A stretch of 50,427 nt of DNA from contig JBBART010000030.1 of NCBI GenBank assembly GCA_040399685.1, positions 1-50,427 on the forward strand, written 5' to 3'. The notes below the pieces were generated by a model. It worked only from the letters and a program-made list of their open reading frames with translations. It was not told the origin of the DNA and did no database searches. A program made the translations under genes and the position numbers. How positions within the stretch are numbered: position 1 is the first letter of the stretch; every line of letters begins with the position of its first letter. Positions 1-7,109 of the stretch are shown piece by piece. The stretch comes from CAIQQQ01 sp040399685. GTDB taxonomy: Bacteria; Pseudomonadota; Alphaproteobacteria; Acetobacterales; Acetobacteraceae.

Positions 1-758
1 TCCATCGGCATGCGAGATTGGGCGCATCGGTTCTGATCAGTGCAAGCTGGTATAAGTATTATCAACCAATAAAATGGAGCCCCAATTGAGCGAACGTCTC
101 TTGCTCCTTTTAGATACGCATCGGCTGCCATAGCCCCGCACCACCAAACCAAAAAATAAGCCGTCACCAAAGACCAATGATTTGGAACTGCGGCGTACAC
201 CGCATATGCCGCACAGCAGATCACACCTACCGAATGATTCGTTCGCAATGGGAATCGCTGCCACATTCTAAGCACGAATGGAAACACAACATAAAATGCC
301 ATTTCATACGAAAGAGACCAGAGCGGTTCATTGTGGAGGTAGGGATCGACAATAACACCTGGCTTTAAAAACGAAATGTCCTGAATATTGGCTAGAGTTC
401 CAAAAAGTTTCCACCATGAAAATTCGGCGACAAACATTTTGTTGTCGATTGCGACTAACGTGGAAACAACCATTGCGACAATAAGGACAGGATAAACGCG
501 CCGCACACGGCGCAGGTAATAGCCCATCGGATGAACGGCTCTAGTCTGCTCATTTGCAAAAATTACGAACCCACTCAAGAGAAAAAACACCAAGACAGCT
601 TCTTGGCCAAGTCGAAACATCAAGCCGAAGTCCGCAGACCAACCGCGAGAGTTCGCAACGTGATGAAGCACCACGTAGCAAGCAGCGGTCGCACGCGCCA
701 CATCCAGACTGACTGTCAAGCGCGCACTCAACTTTGGCCGCGTCTTTGACTGATCCAC
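1..758 (-). CDS. Acyltransferase-3 (OafA/YrhL-type) membrane protein, 3' end beyond the window
   Basis: Open leftward frame of about 252 codons without a stop, running off position 1. From the GTG at 758 it reads RPKLSARLTVSLDVARATAA, then an LHH segment, FFLLSGFVIF, YYLRRVRRVYP and PLWSLSYEMAFYVVFPF. These are the N-terminal hallmarks of acyltransferase-3 integral membrane proteins: the D..RA...V.LHH catalytic His region, an LSGF helix, and the PLWSLS.E motif. The family moves acyl groups onto surface sugars, O-antigen or periplasmic glucans. Start choice: an AGGA box lies seven bases upstream of GTG, and an in-frame stop lies just before it. Base composition is clearly lower in GC than the rest of the window, suggesting a recently acquired surface-polysaccharide gene. 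The acceptor substrate cannot be told. Confidence 0.85.
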   Translation of the reverse strand, partial: MDQSKTRPKLSARLTVSLDVARATAACYVVLHHVANSRGWSADFGLMFRLGQEAVLVFFLLSGFVIFANEQTRAVHPMGYYLRRVRRVYPVLIVAMVVSTLVAIDNKMFVAEFSWWKLFGTLANIQDISFLKPGVIVDPYLHNEPLWSLSYEMAFYVVFPFVLRMWQRFPLRTNHSVGVICCAAYAVYAAVPNHWSLVTAYFLVWWCGAMAADAYLKGARDVRSIGAPFYWLIILIPACTDQNRCAQSRMPM

Positions 759-1049
759 AGGTGATCCTAATTATTCATAGGCCGACTGTCTTAATAATTG
801 TGAATAAGACATGACCGAATGCACCGCAAAATCGCGGCAACCAGCGATAAACCACATTCTCGAATGCATGTATCCGTTAGATTGTACCTACTAGCAATAG
901 GAGGTGATCGCCAAAGACGGACGTGATCGGAAGCCGCCCTCAGCTTGCGGTTCAGTGGACTGCGAGGAACGACCAAGTCAGCATGCAGTAAGGTGCACAG
1001 CCAAATGGCATTGCGCACTTCCTACCCCTTTTGCTGCAAGCAGGGACGC
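759..1049. other. Intergenic gap, reduced GC, no gene seen
   Basis: About 290 bases between the acyltransferase start and the 3' end of the DUF1275 gene. No convincing reading frame is visible. The part nearest the acyltransferase (770-870) is A+T-rich and must hold its promoter, but I see no clear -35/-10 pair. Composition changes to the window's typical high GC at about 1050. Confidence 0.5.
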
Positions 1050-1784
1050 TCACCCCACCACCGCCACCCGCCGCGCAATCACCCCCGGCGCCGCCAGCCC
1101 CAGCAAAAACAACGCCAACCCGAACAACAAATACGCCCCCAGCCACCGATACGCGACCACCCCGAATACCCCGCCGCCCAGGAACGACAGCACCGTGAAC
1201 CCGTGCAGGCGCAGCTTTTCGCCGTTATACGCCGCCTCCGCGTCCTGCTCCCCGCGCGCACGCCGGTGCCAGAGCAGGTCGGTCAGATTGCCGAGTTCGA
1301 TGCCGATATCCGTCACCATCCCCGTCACGTGGGTGGTGCGCACGCGGGCGTTGGAGATGCGCGTGACCACCGCATTCTGCAGGCCCATCAGGAAGCTCAG
1401 CCCAAAGGCCAGCGCCGGGCCACGGAAGCCGCCGGTCAGCCACAGGTCGGCGGTGGCGAGCAGGGCCAGCAGCACGGCCTCGGCCAGGATGCTGTAGGCG
1501 TAGATCTTCTCCACCCGTCGCCTGCGGCCGACATTGATCAGCAGGCCGGACACGGCGGCGCCGAAGATGAAGATGACCACCAGCGCCAGGTAGGTTCCGG
1601 CCACGCGCAGTTCGGCCAGCGCCAAATGGTCGCCCAGGGCCGAGACGTTGCCGGACATGTTGGAGGAGTAGAAGCCCACGGCATAGAACCCGGCCGCGTT
1701 CAGCGCGCCGGCGATACCGGCCAGGGACCAGGCGAGATGACAGTCCGCCAGGGTGTCACGGTCGTCGCCGAAGCGCATGAGCAT
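1050..1784 (-). CDS. DUF1275 (YoaK-like) family inner-membrane protein
   Basis: A 244-residue, strongly hydrophobic protein with about six predicted membrane segments. Diagnostic elements of DUF1275/YoaK proteins are visible: an early LAGIAGALNAAGFYAVGFY stretch, SNMSGNVSALG, a central GLQNAVVTRIS segment and THVTGMVTDIG. The THVTG..TD motif is the best family marker. The function of the family is not established. Some members have been discussed as small-molecule transporters, but nothing here shows a substrate. It is transcribed leftward and separated by 79 bp from the gntR stop, so it may be read through from the leuCD-gntR operon or have its own promoter. A second in-frame ATG lies two codons after the first. 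Confidence 0.9.
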   Translation of the reverse strand: MLMRFGDDRDTLADCHLAWSLAGIAGALNAAGFYAVGFYSSNMSGNVSALGDHLALAELRVAGTYLALVVIFIFGAAVSGLLINVGRRRRVEKIYAYSILAEAVLLALLATADLWLTGGFRGPALAFGLSFLMGLQNAVVTRISNARVRTTHVTGMVTDIGIELGNLTDLLWHRRARGEQDAEAAYNGEKLRLHGFTVLSFLGGGVFGVVAYRWLGAYLLFGLALFLLGLAAPGVIARRVAVVG

Positions 1785-1863
1785 GGAGAGGGGTTCCGGG
1801 AGGTCTGTTCTGGGTCACGAGCCAGAACAGAGTGAACCGGGAACGGCGCGGTGGAAAGCGGGG

Positions 1864-2619
1864 TTAGATCCCCACGGAGCCGACAACACCCCAGCCGGCT
1901 TCGTGGCGCACCAGTTCGATCTGATAGTCATACAGTTCCGGGCGATACAGCACGTCGATCCATTCGATCACCCGCCCGCCGGCATCGCGCACGCGGCGGC
2001 GGACCCAGAGCAGCGCGCTGCCGGGGTCCACACCCAGCAGAGGGGCCACCACGCTGTCGGCAAGACGGGCGGAGATCACCTGTTCGGCGCGGGCGGGGAT
2101 GGCGCCGGCTTCGGCGAGCAGCGAGAGCATGGGGCGGGTGGCGAGGTCGGCCTCGCCGAAGCCGCGGCCGATGGCTTCGGGCACCCAGGCGGTGAGATGG
2201 CTGAACGCCACGCCGCCGGCGCTGCGCACGCGCACCGAGCGGTGCAGGATCTGGCCGGGTTCAACGTCCATCTGGGCGGCAACGTCCGCGGGAGCCGGCA
2301 GGAAGCCTGAATCGATCAGCAGCACCTCGGTGCGGTTGCCCATGGCCAGCAGGTCGTCGATCAGGTCGCGCAGGTCTGAGCGTTGGTGGCCGGCGGTGGG
2401 CGGCGTGGCAAAGGTGCCGGCGCCTCGCTTGCGACGCACCAGGCCTTCGGTTTCCAGTCGTTCCAACGCGCGGCGGATGGTGATGCGGGAGACGGCGTGG
2501 TGGGCCGCCAGCTCGTGCTCGCCCGGCATCGCCTGGTGCGGCGGCCAGACGCCATCGGTGATGTTCTGGCGCAGCAGCAGGTAGATGCGGTGATACAGCG
2601 GCAGCGGCTCGGCGCTCAT
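1864..2619 (-). CDS. GntR-family transcriptional regulator (HutC/UTRA type)
   Basis: A 251-residue protein. Residues 1-75 form a GntR winged helix: PLYHRIYLLLRQNI, then PGEHELAAHHAVSRITIRRA, then LETEGLVRRKRGAGTF. The remainder fits the UTRA effector domain of the HutC subfamily, with LHRSVRVRSAGGVAFSHLTA and a GSALLWVRRRVRDAGGRVIE strand. UTRA proteins sense a small molecule of the pathway they regulate. The start codon overlaps the leuD stop by four bases, so it is translationally coupled to the leuCD-like genes. It is therefore the likely regulator of both arms of the divergent block. An imperfect inverted repeat in the divergent promoter (4581-4598) is a candidate operator. The effector is unknown; an imide-, malate- or hydantoin-type compound is an inference from the neighbours. 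Confidence 0.93.
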   Translation of the reverse strand: MSAEPLPLYHRIYLLLRQNITDGVWPPHQAMPGEHELAAHHAVSRITIRRALERLETEGLVRRKRGAGTFATPPTAGHQRSDLRDLIDDLLAMGNRTEVLLIDSGFLPAPADVAAQMDVEPGQILHRSVRVRSAGGVAFSHLTAWVPEAIGRGFGEADLATRPMLSLLAEAGAIPARAEQVISARLADSVVAPLLGVDPGSALLWVRRRVRDAGGRVIEWIDVLYRPELYDYQIELVRHEAGWGVVGSVGI

Positions 2620-3194
2620 GCGGGCGTGGCCCAGGGGCGTGCGGCCTCGTCCTTCCGGCGGAAGGCGGCGATGTCGGCCTGATGCGTCAGGGTGCTGCCG
2701 ATCTCGTCGAGGCCTTCCACAAGGCAGCGCTTCTGGAACGGGTCGATCTCAAAGGCGATCACCGATTGGTCCGGCAGATGCAGGCGCTGGGCGGGAAGGT
2801 CGATGGTGACGGTGCCGGGCAGCATGGCGTGGATGCGCGCCACCTGCGCCTCGGGCAGCACCAGCGCCAGCAGGCCGTTCTTGCGGGCGTTGCCGGCGAA
2901 GATGTCGCCGAACGAGGATGCGATGACGCAGCGTATGCCGGCATCGACCAGCGCATACACCGCCCCCTCCCGCGAGGAGCCGCAGCCGAAATTGGCGCCG
3001 GTGACGAGGATGGCGGGGGCTGTGTGGTTCAGCGGGAAGTCTGGCTGTTCCAGCTTGGCGTCGTGGAACAGGAAATGGTTATAGCCGTCGCTGCGGGGTT
3101 TGCGCAGGAAGCGGGCGGGGATGATCTGGTCGGTGTCGACATTGGCGACCGGCAGCGAGACGGCCTGGCCGGTGAGGTCGGTGAAGGGCGTCAT
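2616..3194 (-). CDS. leuD: LeuD-type small (swivel) subunit of an aconitase-family hydro-lyase
   Basis: A 192-residue protein matching the isopropylmalate isomerase small subunit over its whole length: VDTDQIIPARFL near the N-terminus, GANFGCGSSREGA at residues 66-78 (the conserved GCGSSRE substrate-binding loop), and SSFGDIFAGNARKNGLL. Length is normal for bacterial LeuD. It forms the swivel domain that completes the active site of the Fe-S subunit encoded just upstream, with a four-base ATGA overlap. It sits beside an isocitrate-lyase-family lyase and hydantoinase genes rather than leuB/leuA. It is therefore probably a catabolic paralogue, for example a 2-methylmalate, dimethylmalate or maleate hydratase subunit, rather than the leucine enzyme. 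The gene symbol denotes family only. Confidence 0.85.
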   Translation of the reverse strand: MTPFTDLTGQAVSLPVANVDTDQIIPARFLRKPRSDGYNHFLFHDAKLEQPDFPLNHTAPAILVTGANFGCGSSREGAVYALVDAGIRCVIASSFGDIFAGNARKNGLLALVLPEAQVARIHAMLPGTVTIDLPAQRLHLPDQSVIAFEIDPFQKRCLVEGLDEIGSTLTHQADIAAFRRKDEAARPWATPA

Positions 3195-4531
3195 GCGAGC
3201 GTCCTGATATCAACGAGGCGGCCGAAGCGGGCGGCGGCGGCGGCCATGGCGGGGGACATGAGATGGGTGCGCGCGCCCGGGCCTTGGCGGCCGGGGAAGT
3301 TGCGGTTGCTGGTGGCCGCACAGCGTTCGCCAGGCGCCACCAGATCGCCGTTCATGCCGACGCACATGGAACAGCCGGGTTCGCCCCAGACGAGGCCCGC
3401 ATCGGTGAACACGCGGTCCAGCCCCTCGGCCTCGGCCTCACGCTTCACCGCCATCGAGCCGGGCACCACCAGGCCGGGCACCAGGGCCGCATGCCCACGC
3501 AGGATGGCGGCGGCGGCGCGGAGATCAGACAGGCGGCCGTTGGTGCAGCTGCCGATGAACACGCGGTCGATCGGCAGGCCGTTGAGAGTGGTGCCGGCGT
3601 CGAGGCCCATGTAGTCGGAGGATTCCGGCACGATGCCGGTGATGGGCAGCGCCGCCTCCGGGCTGGTGCCCCAGGTGACCATGGGGGCGATGTCGTCGGC
3701 ATGGAGGTGGATTTCGGTGTCAAACGCAGCGCCGTCGTCGGTGGGCAGGTCGCGCCAGGCGGTGATGGCGGCGTCGAAATCGCGCGGCGCGCGGGGGCGA
3801 CAGCGGAGCCAGGCGAAGGTGGTGTCGTCCGGCGCGATCATCCCGGCCCGCGCCCCGGCCTCGATGCTCATGTTGCAGATGGTCATCCGCGCCTCCATGC
3901 CCAGCGCACGAATGGCGGGGCCGGCGTATTCAATCACGTGGCCGGTGGCGCCGGCGGTGCCGATGCGGGCGATGATGGCCAGGATGAGATCCTTGCCCAC
4001 CACATGCGGCGACAGCGTGCCGTCCACCGTGATGCGCATGGTTTTGGGGCGGCGCTGCCACAGGGTTTGCGTGGCCAGCACGTGGGCCACTTCCGAGGCG
4101 CCGATGCCGAAGCCGAGGGCGCCGAATGCGCCGTGGGTGGAGGTGTGGCTGTCACCGCAGACGATTGTCAGCCCCGGCAAGGTCAGCCCCTGTTCCGGCC
4201 CGGCCACGTGGACGATGCCCTGGCGCGGGTCGGCGCGGTCCAGCAGATCCATGCCGGCGGCCTGGGCGTTGGCGCGCAGCTGGGCGAGCATGCCGGCCAC
4301 CTCCGCATCGGCGATGGGGCCGGGGGTGCTGGGCACGTAATGGTCGGCCACGCCGAATGTCAGATCGGGGCGCGCGACATCGCGGCCGGATTGGCGCAGG
4401 ATGCCGAACCCGTGGAAACTTCCCTCATGGACGAAATGGCGGTCGATCCACAGCAAGGTGGCGCCGTCCGCCCCTTCCAGGATGGCGTGGCTGGACCAGA
4501 TCTTGTCGAACATCGTGCGCGGCAATTGCAT
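3191..4531 (-). CDS. leuC: LeuC-type large Fe-S subunit of an aconitase-family hydratase
   Basis: A 446-residue protein. It holds the three cysteines that bind a 4Fe-4S cluster: Cys329 in SCTNGR, and Cys387/Cys390 in GCSMCVGMNGD. It also has CGDSHTSTHGAFGALGFGIG. The start is taken at 4531 because homology begins there (MFDKIWSSHAILEG); the open frame extends further upstream but that part has no family character. It is about 20 residues shorter than typical LeuC (~466). The loop after IDRHFVHE reads GSFHGFG; leucine-pathway LeuC usually has a VTSPQAF-like sequence there, so the substrate may differ. It heads a leuC-leuD-gntR operon of overlapping genes, divergent from a C-C lyase. I infer hydration/dehydration of a malate-type acid; true isopropylmalate isomerase remains possible. 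Confidence 0.88.
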   Translation of the reverse strand: MQLPRTMFDKIWSSHAILEGADGATLLWIDRHFVHEGSFHGFGILRQSGRDVARPDLTFGVADHYVPSTPGPIADAEVAGMLAQLRANAQAAGMDLLDRADPRQGIVHVAGPEQGLTLPGLTIVCGDSHTSTHGAFGALGFGIGASEVAHVLATQTLWQRRPKTMRITVDGTLSPHVVGKDLILAIIARIGTAGATGHVIEYAGPAIRALGMEARMTICNMSIEAGARAGMIAPDDTTFAWLRCRPRAPRDFDAAITAWRDLPTDDGAAFDTEIHLHADDIAPMVTWGTSPEAALPITGIVPESSDYMGLDAGTTLNGLPIDRVFIGSCTNGRLSDLRAAAAILRGHAALVPGLVVPGSMAVKREAEAEGLDRVFTDAGLVWGEPGCSMCVGMNGDLVAPGERCAATSNRNFPGRQGPGARTHLMSPAMAAAAARFGRLVDIRTLA

Positions 4532-4559
4532 ATGGCCGTCATCCTCGTTCCTGGGCGAA

Positions 4560-4598
4560 TTGACAATCGCGCTCGCCCCATGTCTTAACAATAGAACA
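4560..4598 (+). promoter_or_regulatory. Candidate divergent promoter and GntR operator
   Basis: A perfect -35 hexamer TTGACA (4560-4565) is followed, after 17 bases, by a weak -10 TCTTAA (4583-4588), upstream of the lyase. Overlapping it, TGTCTTA-ACAA-TAGAACA (4581-4598) is an imperfect inverted repeat with five of seven pairs matching, the size and shape of a GntR-family operator. The 84-bp gap between the two divergent starts contains no other obvious candidate. Binding by the adjacent GntR protein is inference. Confidence 0.35.
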
Positions 4599-4615
4599 AC
4601 TTTGCCGAGGTTGAA

Positions 4616-5482
4616 ATGCATCGCTCCGCTTTGCGCAAACGGCTTGCTGTGGCCGAGCCGTTGTTGCTGCCAGGGGTGTATGACCCGTTTTCGGCAGCAC
4701 TCGCCGAACAGGCCGGGTTCCAGGCGCTTTATCTCTCCGGCGCGTCCATCGCCTACACGCAGTTGGCGTCGCCTGATATCGGGCTGGTGACCATGACCGA
4801 GACCGCCGATGTGCTGCGGCGCATGCGCGAGCGGGTGCGGGTGCCGATTGTGGTGGATGCCGATACCGGGTTCGGCAACGCGCTGAACGTGCAGCGTACG
4901 GTGCGGGTGTTCGAACACGCCGGCGCCAGCGCGTTGCAGATGGAAGACCAGAGTTTCCCCAAACGCTGCGGGCATCTGCGGGACAAGGTGCTGGTGTCGA
5001 CCGGTGAAATGGTCGGCAAGATCCGGGCTGCGTTGGATGCGCGGGAATCGGCGCTGATCATCGCCCGCACCGATGCGATCGCCGTCGAGGGGTATGACGC
5101 GGCGATGGCGCGGGCCGAGGCCTATATGGCGGCCGGGGCGGACGTGCTGTTCATCGAAGCGCCGGAAAGCCTGGCGCAGATGCGCGAAATCAGCGCCCGC
5201 TTCGCTGGACGGGTGCCGTTGCTGGCCAACATGGTGGAAGGCGGTCGCACGCCGATCTCCTCGGCCAGTGAGCTGGGCGAGATGGGATACCGAATGGTGA
5301 TCTTCCCGGGCGGCACGGTGCGCGCCCTGGCGAAGGGGCTGCAGGATTATTTCGCGAGCCTCAACACCCACGGCACCACCGCCCCGTTCGCCAACCGCAT
5401 GCTCGATTTCGACGGGCTGAACCAGTTGATCGGCACGCCAGGCATTCTGGAAGCCGGCCGCATCTACGATCCGGAAGCATAA
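4616..5482 (+). CDS. Isocitrate lyase/PEP mutase-superfamily C-C lyase (2,3-dimethylmalate lyase / methylisocitrate lyase-like)
   Basis: A 288-residue TIM-barrel protein. It has the KRCGH catalytic loop (residues 116-120, Cys118 as general acid), the metal/substrate motif DADTGFGN (81-88), and E110-D111 of the MEDQ strand. The KRCGH cysteine marks true lyases (PrpB, isocitrate lyase, dimethylmalate lyase) rather than phosphonate mutases. Such enzymes split a malate- or isocitrate-type acid into pyruvate (or glyoxylate) and a second acid. A GAGG box lies five bases before ATG. It is divergent from LeuCD-type hydratase genes, and hyuB follows four bases later. No prpC/prpD is present, so 2-methylisocitrate lyase is less likely than a dimethylmalate or alkylmalate lyase working with the hydratase; the exact substrate is inferred. 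Confidence 0.88.
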   Translation: MHRSALRKRLAVAEPLLLPGVYDPFSAALAEQAGFQALYLSGASIAYTQLASPDIGLVTMTETADVLRRMRERVRVPIVVDADTGFGNALNVQRTVRVFEHAGASALQMEDQSFPKRCGHLRDKVLVSTGEMVGKIRAALDARESALIIARTDAIAVEGYDAAMARAEAYMAAGADVLFIEAPESLAQMREISARFAGRVPLLANMVEGGRTPISSASELGEMGYRMVIFPGGTVRALAKGLQDYFASLNTHGTTAPFANRMLDFDGLNQLIGTPGILEAGRIYDPEA

Positions 5483-5486
5483 GCGC

Positions 5487-7109
5487 ATGGACGCCGTCAC
5501 ACTTGCCGTGCTGAAGGGCCGGCTGGAGAGCATCGCCGACGAAATGGACGCGACGCTGTTTCGCGCCGCCTTCAACCCCACCATCGCCGAGGCGCATGAC
5601 GCCTGCCACGGGCTGTATGACGCCGTGACGGGCGCCACACTGGTGCAGGGCAAGTCGGGCCTGCCGATCTTCGTGGGCGTGATGGCGTTCGCCACCAAGG
5701 CGGTGATCGACAAGTTCCCCGATGCGGTGGACGGCGATGTGTTCATCTTCAACGACCCGTATGTCGGCGGCACGCATCTGTCGGATTTCCGGCTGATCCG
5801 GCCGTGCTTTCAGAACGGCAAGCTGTTCTGCTGGCTGGGCAGCGTTGGCCATTGGCATGACGTGGGCGGGGCGGTTCCCGGCAACTACAACCCGGCCGCC
5901 ACCGAGTATTTCCAGGAAGCGGTGCTGATCCCGCCGGTGCGGCTCTATGCGGCGGGCGTGTTGCGCCAGGACGTGGTGGATATCATCCTCGCCGCCTCCC
6001 GCATGCCGGACAGCGCGTATGGCGACATGCAGGCGCAGTTGTCGGCGCTGGATCTTGGGTCGGCACGGGTGGCCGATCTGCTGGCGGCTTACGGCGCCGA
6101 TGTGGTGGGCGAGGCGCTGGTCGAACTGCGCCAGCGCGCCGCCACGCAGATCCGCGCGCGGATCGCCGAATTGCCGGATGGCAGCTGGTATCAGGAAGAT
6201 TTCCTCGACAATGACGGCCGCAGCGATGTGCCGCTGCGGATCGGCTGCCAGATCACCAAGTCCGGCGAGACGCTGAAGCTGGATTTCTCGAATTCCGCCG
6301 GCGCCTGCGCCGGCCCGGTCAACATCAGCCGCGCCACCACGGTGGCCAGCGTGTATGTGGCGCTGAAGCATCTGTTCCCCGAGGTCGCGGCCAATTCCGG
6401 CGTGCTGGACCCGATTGAGATCGTCATCGCGCCCGCCAGCCTGCTGGATGCGCAGAAGCCGCGCCCGACCGGCGGCTACACCGAGACCATCCTGCGCATC
6501 ATCGACGTGCTGTTCAGCGTCTTTGCCCGCATCCGCCCGGATGCCGCCACCGCCAACGCCTATGGCACCATCAACGCGCTGTCGATCGCCGGCTACCGCG
6601 CCAATGGCAGTCGCTGGGTGATGTTCCAGTTCTTCGGCGGCGGCCATGGCGGCAACAAGGAAGGCGACGGCCTGTCGCACGGCAATCCGCCGATCGCCAC
6701 GGCCATCATCCCGCCGGTGGAGGTGATGGAGGCGGCGTATCCGGTGATCTACCGCCAATGGGCGCTGCGGCCGAATTCCGGCGGCGCGGGCCAGCATCGC
6801 GGCGGCATGGGCGCCATCTATGAGATTGAATTGCGCGAAGACCAGGCCGAGGCCTTCGTGTTCGCCGAACGCGCCCGGTTCGCGCCGAAGGGCGTGCTGG
6901 GCGGTGGAGATGCCGCGATGAACCAGATCAGCTACGAACAGGCCACCGGCTGGGAAACCCCGCCGCTCGGCTCCAAGGTGGTGGGCGTGCAATTGGCGCG
7001 CGGCCAGCGGGTGCGGATTGCAACGCCAGGCGGCGGCGGCTGGGGAGATGCCGACCTGCGCGATGCAGACAGCAACGCCCGTGATATTCGACTGGGGTAT
7101 GTGGCATGA
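5487..7109 (+). CDS. hyuB: Hydantoinase B / oxoprolinase subunit
   Basis: A 540-residue HyuB-family protein. It shows the family's N-terminal LKGRLESIADEMDATLFRAA, then DVFIFNDPYVGGTHLSDFRL (metal-binding NDPY..G.H.sD), VGHWHDVGG, PNSGGAGQHRGGMG and a C-terminal TPGGGGWGD. With HyuA it forms an ATP-dependent hydrolase for cyclic amides: N-methylhydantoin, 5-oxoproline, related carboxylases and imides. It begins four bases after the lyase stop, and its stop overlaps the hyuA start by four bases, so the subunits are coupled. Neighbouring C-C lyase and hydratase genes suggest the ring-opening product is a dicarboxylate derivative. The precise ring substrate cannot be read from sequence. Confidence 0.93.
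   Translation: MDAVTLAVLKGRLESIADEMDATLFRAAFNPTIAEAHDACHGLYDAVTGATLVQGKSGLPIFVGVMAFATKAVIDKFPDAVDGDVFIFNDPYVGGTHLSDFRLIRPCFQNGKLFCWLGSVGHWHDVGGAVPGNYNPAATEYFQEAVLIPPVRLYAAGVLRQDVVDIILAASRMPDSAYGDMQAQLSALDLGSARVADLLAAYGADVVGEALVELRQRAATQIRARIAELPDGSWYQEDFLDNDGRSDVPLRIGCQITKSGETLKLDFSNSAGACAGPVNISRATTVASVYVALKHLFPEVAANSGVLDPIEIVIAPASLLDAQKPRPTGGYTETILRIIDVLFSVFARIRPDAATANAYGTINALSIAGYRANGSRWVMFQFFGGGHGGNKEGDGLSHGNPPIATAIIPPVEVMEAAYPVIYRQWALRPNSGGAGQHRGGMGAIYEIELREDQAEAFVFAERARFAPKGVLGGGDAAMNQISYEQATGWETPPLGSKVVGVQLARGQRVRIATPGGGGWGDADLRDADSNARDIRLGYVA

Noticed and set aside
37..264. 75-residue minus-strand frame at the left edge
   Set aside because: It is out of frame with the acyltransferase-3 reading, which is open over the whole region and has the family motifs.
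4532..5773. Upstream extension of the LeuC-like frame (860 residues in total)
   Set aside because: The extension overlaps the divergent lyase and hyuB genes on the other strand and has no family similarity; the true start is set at 4531.
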